DNA of 64,000 nt. It comes from Plumapathes pennacea (Eukaryota; Cnidaria; Anthozoa; Antipatharia; Myriopathidae). The position numbers and the translations under genes were made by a program. This document shows positions 55,669 through 64,000 of this stretch, in pieces. The stretch spans positions 1,539,501 through 1,603,500 of the forward strand of contig OZ038470.1 in assembly GCA_964036295.1 (NCBI GenBank), read 5' to 3'. Positions within the stretch are counted from its first letter, which is position 1. Every line of letters starts with the position of its first letter. Below the pieces are notes generated by a model. The model made no database searches. It saw only the letters and a list, made by a program, of their open reading frames with translations, and had not been told where the DNA came from.

Positions 55669-58600
55669 TACATGTTTTAAGACATTGAGCAAAATGTGGT
55701 GGGTTACAATCTACATATTTTATTACTTAAATCATTTTCAGTTCTGCACATCATATCCAGACCTGGAGTTCCTGCCATGGAGATGTTGGATTGGCTTCTG
55801 GGTCATGGTCATCATGTTTTGTGTTGTCGCATGTGAAGCTTGTTTCCTTGTCCGTTACTTCACCCGCTTTACAGAGGAGATATTTGCATGCCTGATATCT
55901 GCAATTTTCATTTATGAGGCCATTAATTTTATACAAAAGGTCAGCACAAAACACTTTTACTTTGTGACTCTTCTGAGATTGATTGTTAGGGGTAAAATTT
56001 CAACTATATGCACTGAAAAATAGGTTTCAGTGATGGACATACAATAATTTACATTAGGGTTCCAGTCATACTTCTTAAAAATACACATACCATATTTTCT
56101 CAAAGCTCCTGATGCACTTATTTCAAATTTCAATGTTAGGCGAGGCAGTTTTTGGGGTGAGTCAGGGCTCTTAAATTTTGTGGGAATTGAAGGAGGGCAC
56201 TTGGACCCGTTTAAAGTGTTGCACTTCTGCCATGCTGAACTCAATGCAAATGAGCAAAGTCTATTGTTTGAGCTAACTTGCATTAAGTTTGGCACAGCAT
56301 TAGCGTGACGTTTCAAACAGGCAGTGTTTGAGGAAAGACTGTGTTATTGGTTGCTAAATTAAGTTTGTTATTTCTTTCAAACAATAGGTCTTCAAAGACA
56401 ATCCCCTTAGTAAAAGTCAGACTGATCAGTGCAATTCCTCATCCAAAAGTGAGAAGTATAAAACAGAAGTTAAGTGTGAACCCAACACAGCGTTGCTTTC
56501 TACAATCCTCGTCTTGGGCACCTTCTTCGTTGCTTTTTACTTGCGCAGATTCAGGTCTACTCACTTTCTGAGCAACAAGGTGAGCAGAGTATAGCACTCT
56601 ACTTTATTGTCTCTTTTATTTTCCAAGTCTTCCAACATTTTAAGGAGAAACTGTGTGAGTGATGTACTGAAAATGTTGATAGTTTAGTTAGCTTTTATCT
56701 GAGTAAAGTGTGAAATGCCAAGTTCTCCATACTTATGTTGAGTGTATGTATTTTGAATTCTTATTGGCACAGTTTTAAATTTGGTGCATCATCATTAAGT
56801 CTCTCATTTACTAATTTTAACATTTTTTCTAGGCGCGGCGTGTCGTCAGTGATTTTGGGATTGTCATTGCTATGACATCTATGGTACTCCTTGATGTCTT
56901 GTTCAAAGATGATGTTCAGACTCCAAAGCTACATTTTGGGTTGTCTGGCACACCTGGTTTTGCTCCAACACGGAGTGAAGACAGGGGCTGGTTTATTAAC
57001 CCAGCTGGGCTCACAAAAAAGATGCATGTAGGCTGGGTATTTGCGGCCATCATCCCAGCTATTTTTGTAGGAATCTTGTTGTTCATGGAAACAGAATTGA
57101 CAGGCGTTCTGCTCAGCAAGAAAGAGTACAGACTCAAGAAGGGTGCTGCATTTAATATGGACCTTTTTTTGATGGGACTGTTGACGTTTCTTTGTTCAAT
57201 TCTGGGGTTGCCATGGATGTGTGCAGCAACTGTTCGGTCATTGTCTCACCTCAATGCTGTATCGGTGTGGAGTACATCTCATGCCCCCGGAGAGAAGCCT
57301 TACTTGATAGAAATCAAAGAACAGAGGGTGACGAATATTGCTATTCATGTCCTAACAGGTAAAGTAAACATGTTGCACTGGTTGGTAATGTGGTCAGTAT
57401 GTGGATGGTAACATGGTTGGTAACATGGTTGGTAACATGGTTGGTAACATGGTTGGTGACATGGTTGGTAACATGGTCGGTAACATGGTCGGTAGAATGG
57501 TTGGTAACATGGTTGGTAACATTGTTGGTAACATGGTTGGTGACATGGTCGGTAACATGGTTGGTAACATTGTCGGTAACATGGTCGGTAGAATGGTTGG
57601 TAATATGGTCGGTAACATGGTTGGTAATGTGATTGGTATGTGGTCAGTATGTGATCAGTAATGTTACGGTAATCTTGGTAAAATTGCTGATGTGGTCGGT
57701 ACATGGTTGGTCCTAACAGGTATGGCATTGGCCTATTCCCAGCCCTTGAGACACTAAACCTTACCCTTACAATAATGTAGTGTACTTACTTACTTGATGT
57801 ACTCTAGCATTATCTTTCTATACTTATATACTTCATGTAGTTTTGTATTTACTGTCCCATGACAGGTGTATCCATTCTTATGGCTCCAGTACTACACTCG
57901 ATTCCTGTGCCAGTTTTGTTTGGTGTGCTGCTTTATTTGGGTGTGCGTTCTTTGTCTAAGATCCAGTTGGTTCAGAGGTTTGTCATGATGTTCATTGCAC
58001 CAGAGCATCACCGTGATGTCCGATATGTCAGAAAGGTGATCATTTGCACATATTTTTTTTGTTTCAATCTTCACTATTTCATTCCTGCTGTTCTTTGTTC
58101 CATCTGTTCTTTTTTTCATTATTTCTCCCTTTCTTTCATCCTATTTTCTTTTTCCTTCCTCCTTTCCTAATTCTTCCCTTCTTTCTTCCAAATTCTTTTC
58201 CCTTTTTCTTGCAGGTGCTATATTTGTCATATACTGTAAACCAAGAATCATATTGTAACACCGTGTCATGCAAAATCAGACCTTCCTGAACGAAGAAATA
58301 GGCAGATCTTTGTTGAGGTGTTTGTGGCATTGGCATTAAAGTAAAATATCAAGCTACAAATAGACAGACTCCTGATGTGCTCTTTTGATTTATGAACTCT
58401 GTTTGTTTGAAGCTTGAAATTCTATTTATGTTAATGAGGCAAACCTGTAAAGAAAGATCCACCTACAAACTGTATAAATTGCATGCCTATACAGTGAGTA
58501 ACATGGCAGTCATGTTTGTTGTATTTCTGTTCCTTTTCAGGTGACAACAAAAATGATCTATCTCTACACTGTCATCCAACTAGTTTGTCTAGCTATCCTG

Positions 58601-59116
58601 ATAGCAGTGAAGCTTGTGGCCATCATAGCACCATCATTCCCTTTCTTTATCATCTGCCTCATACCCATACGCAAAGGCTTAGTGAAGATTTTCTCTGAGC
58701 AGGATTTGCAAGAGGTTTGTATTTTTTTGTGTGTGAATTTTGTTTGTGAACTTTGAGACTTTTAATGAATGTTTTGGCTGAGGTTTCAAGCATTGTTATA
58801 ATTCACAAATTGGCTTGATGTTAGTGCATTCTATGTAGGGGGGGGGGGGGGGGGAACTTGGTTTCTGAGGCATCAGGATGGAGCAAACCATTCTTCACAA
58901 ATATCGTACTGTTGAGTTCATGATTCTGCTTTCGCGTTTCTGTGGAATCAATACCTTACCAAGTCGCATAGTATCATTATTGGCTGAGAGCACACTTCAT
59001 TATCTCTGAAAAACATGAATGATCTTCGTTTGCCCTTTCTTTTGCAGTTGGACAACGAGGAAGCTGGAGAAGACAGTGACCTGGACGAGTATGACAGTAT
59101 CTTCAGTCATACGTAG
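49457..59116 (+). CDS. SLC4 family Na+-coupled bicarbonate transporter
   Basis: 15 coding exons: 49457-49516, 49633-49777, 50632-51147, 51522-51682, 52120-52294, 52949-53316, 53908-54288, 54677-54854, 54992-55347, 55742-55939, 56388-56579, 56833-57358, 57866-58035, 58541-58714, 59048-59116 (TAG). They give 1222 residues, the length of NBCn1/NDCBE. The cytoplasmic N-domain includes a His-rich loop at residues 158-195, then [14 protein letters not shown] and [13 protein letters not shown]. The membrane domain begins near [12 protein letters not shown] and contains [31 protein letters not shown] and [19 protein letters not shown] and the NTALLS...AFYLRRFR loop follow Na+/HCO3- cotransporters more than anion exchangers. 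It moves bicarbonate across the plasma membrane for pH control and, in corals, possibly calcification (inference). The intron after exon 8 uses a GC donor. Confidence 0.95.
50425..50612. mobile_element. TTAACCCTTTCACTC-type MITE, diverged copy
   Basis: Contains TGATCAACTTTCATTTTTCT, TCATCATAGAGATATCATAC and ends GGGAATGAAAGGGTTATAA, matching the layout of 61850-62059. It abuts the acceptor of the third SLC4 coding exon (50632). Confidence 0.65.
52304..52489. mobile_element. Harbinger-type MITE in an SLC4 intron
   Basis: 186 bp; ends AGCCCCATTTACACGACAT and ATGTCGTGTAAATGGGGCT. A 3-bp TAA target duplication sits at 52301-52303 and 52490-52492. It is inserted within 10 bp of the donor of SLC4 exon 5, which extends a spurious open frame. 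Confidence 0.9.
55624..55671 (+). repeat. (ATTT)n microsatellite
   Basis: About 12 tandem TTTA tetramers in an SLC4 intron. Confidence 0.9.
57380..57662 (+). repeat. ATGGTTGGTAAC / ATGGTCGGTAAC minisatellite
   Basis: About 22 tandem 12-bp units in the SLC4 intron between exons 12 and 13. It produces long Met-Val-Gly-Asn and Met-Leu-Pro-Thr frames on both strands. The motif is the reverse complement of the 36640-36958 array. Confidence 0.95.
58839..58854 (+). repeat. Poly(G) run
   Basis: About 16 consecutive G in the last SLC4 intron; on the minus strand it matches the poly(C) at about 27068. Confidence 0.9.
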
Positions 59117-61187
59117 AACATTGGAAATCAGTCAAGTCGTGAATATATAATGTACACAGGTATTCATGGCTTCCACGCTTGATAATTTCCACAGTGATAG
59201 TTTCCTGGTATCCATGGTGACAGCTCTAAGATGGAGACAAGATTAAAGTGCCCTCTTTACTGTAGTTTGCATCTTTAGTGACATATTTTTAATTTTGTGG
59301 CAAAAATTGTGAGTAGTGGACAAGTTAAAATAATTGTTCAAAGGTGGATAGAATTTACTTTACCACAAAGGTCAATTACTGTATAGAAGAGATTAGTAAG
59401 ATGATGTATAGATATCATATGTACAATAAATAGATATAAACACTCTACCATACTATACATACATAATTATGCATAAACATATCAGAATACATCATACATT
59501 GGTAGGCATGTATTGTTTATACCCACTTGAAGTGTTTTGTGATAAAACATTGATTGTATATATAAGTTAGGTATACTTGTAATTTTGCACATTATCTCAA
59601 CATCTGAGCTCATAAATTTACAAATTCTGCATGTAGCAAGAATTGACTGCTTCATCACAACAATCTACATGTACTGTTTCACACACTAAGTTTTCCATAC
59701 TGTATGATTATAATTATTATTTATGGCAGGAAACTGAACGAGAGTCAACTCTTTGAAAATTTACCAGCTTCGGGTATTTTGTTTCTATAAAATTTATGTA
59801 ATCCTGTATCTCCATTATATAGCATGGAGAGCTTGGGTGTGATTTCATACTGTAGCTTGCTCTGGGTCTGGCTCTGGTTCAAGAGTGATAAAGAAAACTG
59901 TTGAGCTGTAGAGTTGTTTGAGCTCAGGAGGAGTAAACATGTTTTCTATCTACTCAATCTGTAGCAATTATTTCATATTGAAATGTGTTAATTCTTTAAC
60001 CCCCTGATCATACAAGGTAATGGAGAATTCATATATGACCCAGTAGAACCTAAGCAAAAGATCATTTGCCTTTTTCTCTATACTGAGCTACATATAGCTA
60101 TACTATAACACCATTACTACAGTATGTATTGAAAGGAGAAGCTTGCCTCTTATCACTCAGGGTTTAGAGGGATATTACATACCCCAGTAAAATATATACA
60201 TTACTTATACATAAGTAAGGTTTAGATTTTTTGTTTTGTCAAGAAGCTGATATTTTCATTTTAATAGTGATTCAATAATTTGAAAGTTTGTGGACTGAAA
60301 TTTTTTTTTTTTTTTTTGGTTTTTCTTTGAATTTCTATGTAAAAAAAGCAGGTTGCTCCCTTTTTTGTTTTTCAAAATTTTCTCGATTTTTCATGTTTCT
60401 CTGCAGGGTCCAAAATCTTGCCTGACCAAAATTGTAGGACTTATAATCAAGCAGAAAACTGTACGGTCATAGGTTAGTGACCTCAAAATTGTTAACCATT
60501 AAATGGAATTTTGAAAATAATTATTAGAAATATTTTTGTTTCAACTTCAGGAAGAACGTTAAAAGGGTGATGAATAATAAAATAAATCCTTTACTAAGCT
60601 ATGGTTCATAAATATTTTACAGCAGAGGTCTGACATGATGGGAAACAAATTTTGAGTTCAATTATTGTTAAATACCAGTACTGTAGTAACCCAGATTTGG
60701 AGATACACTCTTAATTACAAATCATAAACTGGAGGAATTTGTGGAACAGCTCTCTTTTTTCCAAGAAAACAAGGAGACCTTTTTAGGAAATCCAGTGGTT
60801 TGTTGCAGTGCCATAGTGAGTACCAGGACTCAACGGAGCAAGGCTGTAATAGCCCATGCTTTTTTCTCAGAAAATAGCCGATTTTGGCGAAAAAATCAAA
60901 ACTCCTGAAACTTTCAGGGAGCCTTCCAAGGTCACAGCGAAGAAATAATCTCAGGAAATGTTATGCGCAGTAGAGATGCGCAATGCAAAACCAGGGAATC
61001 ACCTTTAGTCGCAGGCGTAATTAAGTCCAAATCAACATGCGCAGGCGCAGGTCCAAATTAATATGCGCAGTTTTCAGACTCGCTTTCAGTTTCGCTTTCA
61101 TCCGACCCTTACCCTACCCCCACGAAAAACAATTTGCTGAGATGACGCTGTCGGGGGAGGGGTGTGCAGAAGATTGTTCAGCGCAAA
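59117..61187. other. SLC4 3' UTR and intergenic sequence
   Basis: AT-rich and without open frames of note. AATAAATAGATAT near 59425 is a plausible polyadenylation signal. About 59995-60180 is a repeat with inverted TTTAACCCCCTGA / TCAGGGTTTA ends. The 300 bp before 61188 become GC-richer with repeated ATGCGCAG motifs, probably the ACAD promoter. Confidence 0.5.
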
Positions 61188-64000
61188 ATGGTGGATGTCA
61201 CGAAGGTCCGCGAAAAGCATCGATTCGACGAGGAGAATCTACGCACTTATTTGACGAGAAACTTGGAAGAATTTGGTCGAGGTGATGGAAAGTTGTCTGT
61301 TCTTCAGTTCAGGTAATTAACATCGTGTGAAAATTTCGTACATAGTGGTACCAAATAGGGACACTCTTGTAGGAGATAGGACATCTTATTTGTCTCCTGC
61401 AATCTTGTGTGCGTTGGGAAATGGAAACATTATAAGTACTAGAGGTTGTACTGATCTGGAACAGTGTACTAGAGATTATCTATTGTGCAAAGGCGGAGCT
61501 GGATAGAAGGAAGAGCTGAGAAAAGGAGGATGACCATGAGAAATTCCATGTGTAAATACTGTGGTCTAAAACTCCTCCTCTTGCAGCGAGTAGTCTCATC
61601 TGAGGTATATAGGTTGAGGGCTGTCACTGATACTCTCCTAAACATTCAAGACACAGCTGTAATTTGTGAATTTCATCCTGTCGAAAAGGTCTCCAAACTC
61701 AATGGATCAGGTCAAGGGACTAAATACAATACTATTTTAAAACTGTATAATGACTGCGCAGCTCTCACATTTGAGAAAAGCTCAATCATAAAATTCAGTA
61801 CAGTTGAAATACAGGTTCATACATGCTTGACGTATCATATTCCACCTATTTAACCCTTTCACTCCCAAAAGTGATCAACTTCAAATTTCTCCTTCAGTTT
61901 CTCACCAGAGATATATCATACAATATGGAGAACTTGGATTTTCATACCTTGCTCATATGAAAGTTGATTAAACTATCAATTCTTGCTGCTCTACTCACAC
62001 AGTTTCTTCTCAGAAAGTTGGGAGAATCTGTACTTTGAGCTTGAGAGTGAAAGGGTTAACCTCGCCCCCACATTGGCCACACCTCTCTAAAACTGTCATT
62101 AACTAAACTTTGTCTCCAGAGAGGTTCAGCAGTATTTATGGCAAATATAAGAATAAGCTGACTTTTTTCTGATGCCACATGTGACAATGTGTTAACTTTG
62201 AATCATGCAGTTTTGGCCAGTCGAATCCCACCTTTTATTTGACGAAAGATGATACAGAGGCAGTGCTACGGAAAAAGCCCCCAGGAAGACTTTTGCCAGG
62301 GGCTCACAGGGTATGTGAGTGACCAACAGTCCTTAGAGTGGTTTTTCTAGGCTTTTAGTAGTCGTAACGTTGCCTTGTGCTTTACTTGCTGCAGGTTGAT
62401 AGGGAATTCAGAGTCATGTCAGCTCTTCGCTCACAAGCATTCCCTGTAGCAAAACCACTGTTGTATTGCAAAGATGAATCCATCATAGGGACAGAGTTCT
62501 ACATCATGGAATATGTCAAAGTATGGCAAAAGTACCATTCTGTTGCACATCTTTTTAAACTAAGGCAAACAGGTTGATGCATTTTGAGACTTTCATTTTT
62601 ACTGAGAAAATTCCCCCTCTTCCTTTCCCCATTTTCACTCGTCCGTCCTTCTTCTTTCTCTTCTCCCTTTGCAGGATCTGCTGATTATAGTTCGTCCAAG
62701 TGCTGTAAGGCCCTAATCCTCAGGGCAACAAGTATCTTCCTAATATGGTTTGAATTCCTTACCATTTCAGGGCCCTATATTCCGTGACCCATCTCTACCT
62801 GACAAGTCCCCAAGTGAAAGGAAAGCAATGTATGGGGCAATGGTTTCCACTCTGGCCAAACTTCATAGTGTTGATTGGAGGACAATGGGACTGGCAGACT
62901 TTGGTCAACATGGGAACTACCTGAAGAGACAGGTACAGTTGAAGCTCTCGTAAGCAGACACTCTTGGGAAGCAGAAAAAGTGTCCATAACTAGAAACGTC
63001 TGCTTACGAGAATGTGTGAATCTAGAGTTTGATTGAGCTAGAGTTCAAACAGGGTTTTGTTTCAAAGGCGTCCAAAAATAGTCCACTGTCCACTTACAAC
63101 AGTGTCCGCCCAGAGAGCTTCGACAGTGTCGCTATACTGTCAGGTCATAGTATCTTTTTATAACTAGGTTTTTCCACACTGAGAATGTGTTTCTTGGTTG
63201 GGGTAAGGGGTTGAAAATATAAGCATAACCCCCTTGTATGGAGACCACTGGAACTCTAGACTCATAATAATATTATTAAAGTATCTTCATGTCTGTGATA
63301 TTTTTCAGATCTCAACCTGGAGCAAACAGTACAAAGCCTCTGCTACAAGGAACCTCAGTGCTGTTAATGACTTAATTTCCTGGCTATGGTCCAATGTTCC
63401 TGAGGACAGTGGCGAAACAGGTGAGTATGGCCTAGAGAGTCATGCACTGCTACAGCTCATACTCTGACAAGCTACCAAAAACATTACTTTTCATTGCTTA
63501 CATTTATTTCTTTGTCTTGTTAGTTATTGTTCATGGTGACTACAGAATAGACAACATTGTTTTTCATCCAAGTAAAGTAAGCATATTTTCTTGTTTTGTC
63601 ATTGATACAAATAATTTGTATCCATAATATCAATTTTTGATATCTGAGGTATATTGTGGCAGCTCAAAGGGTTTTACAGGTTTTCAGAAAATTTACTTTA
63701 ATCACAGTTGTACCAGAGCTTTGAAATGGCCATTTAGCAATGTGTTCTTATATTTGACAGCCACAAGTGGTGGCAGTTCTTGACTGGGAGTTATGTACGC
63801 TGGGCCATCCCATCTTGGACTTGGCTTACCATTGTGTCCCATACCACTCAACACCTCAACTCGCACAAATACTACCTACATTCTCTCTGGGTAAGTGACA
63901 AGTTTGGTTTGTGCAATCCCACATACTGTAGCGATCTGAAAATAACCCATTTTGTTTTTACAATGCAGAGAAACTACCTGAGGGGATCCCCTCTGAGAAT
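61188..64000 (+). CDS. ACAD11: ACAD10/ACAD11-type protein, N-terminal phosphotransferase part, truncated by window end
   Basis: Exons 61188-61312, 62211-62310, 62395-62520, 62771-62932, 63309-63420, 63524-63576, 63761-63890 and 63969 to the window end, all in phase, giving about 280 residues so far. It begins [18 protein letters not shown]. It carries an aminoglycoside-phosphotransferase-like fold: [38 protein letters not shown], then catalytic [14 protein letters not shown] and metal-binding [18 protein letters not shown]. In animals this domain precedes an acyl-CoA dehydrogenase domain in ACAD11 and ACAD10; recent work links them to 4-hydroxy fatty-acid breakdown through phosphorylation. 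The dehydrogenase part lies beyond the window. The absence of an N-terminal HAD domain favours ACAD11 over ACAD10, but is not decisive. Confidence 0.88.
61850..62059. mobile_element. TTAACCCTTTCACTC-type MITE, best-preserved copy
   Basis: 210 bp; ends TTAACCCTTTCACTC and GAGTGAAAGGGTTAA are exact inverted repeats, with the TTAA tetramers at the very tips. The interior matches the reverse complement of the copies at 2785 and 32027. It lies in intron 1 of the ACAD gene. Confidence 0.88.
62933..63135. mobile_element. MITE with TACAGTTGAAGCTCTCGTAAG end
   Basis: Starts TACAGTTGAAGCTCTCGTAA immediately at the donor of ACAD exon 4 (AGACAG|GTACAG). It contains CGTCTGCTTACGAGAA and a degenerate opposite end (CCCAGAGAGCTTCGACAGTG). 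The element's own sequence supplies the splice donor context. Confidence 0.65.

Noticed and set aside
57345..57728. Repetitive Leu-Pro-Thr / Val-Gly-Asn frames on both strands
   Set aside because: Produced by the 12-bp minisatellite in an SLC4 intron.
61485..61853. 122-codon frame in ACAD intron 1
   Set aside because: No recognisable domain, no splice sites in phase with the ACAD exons and poor coding character; could be chance.

Overview
This is a eukaryotic nuclear window with intron-rich protein-coding genes (GT-AG introns, almost all exons under 400 bp), AT-rich introns and many short inverted-repeat elements. The gene set is clearly animal: NEK2, a MAP4K with a CNH domain, SLC4 bicarbonate transporter, PDE12, ABHD18, ACAD10/11, an NCoR-type SANT protein and globins. 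Compact genes, retained ancestral introns and the repeat style suggest a cnidarian, probably an anthozoan such as a stony coral. The host call is inference, because no mitochondrial or rRNA marker is present.

Layout. 74-6294 (+): 3' part of an immunoglobulin-like membrane protein gene. 6919-9901 (+): NEK2 kinase, 8 coding exons. About 9.48-25.9 kb: a segment triplicated in direct orientation. Each unit carries a copy of the last NEK2 exon followed by a three-exon globin gene on the minus strand (10927-12651, 18095-19840, 23014-24805). The units differ by deletions, MITE insertions, a perfect palindrome and an LTR-element fragment. 27298-28903 (-): ABHD18. 29436-41951 (+): a MAP4K3/5-type kinase in 32 coding exons, head-to-head with ABHD18 across about 530 bp. 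44159-45789 (+): a small NCoR-like SANT protein. 46351-48300 (-): intronless PDE12. 49457-59116 (+): a Na+/bicarbonate-type SLC4 transporter in 15 coding exons. 61188-64000 (+): the 5' part of an ACAD10/11-type gene, running off the window.

I reconstructed exon joins by hand, checking codon phase at every junction; reading frames close to a single stop in every complete gene. The genes do not form one pathway; this is an ordinary animal neighbourhood. The notable part is the NEK2-exon/globin triplication. All three globins keep the ancestral globin intron positions, the first intron in each appears to use a GC-AG splice pair, and each has a perfect TGACGTCA site about 50 bp upstream of the start codon. 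The two downstream NEK2 exon copies keep their splice acceptor, open frame and KEN degron, so they could serve as alternative NEK2 3' ends or be relics.
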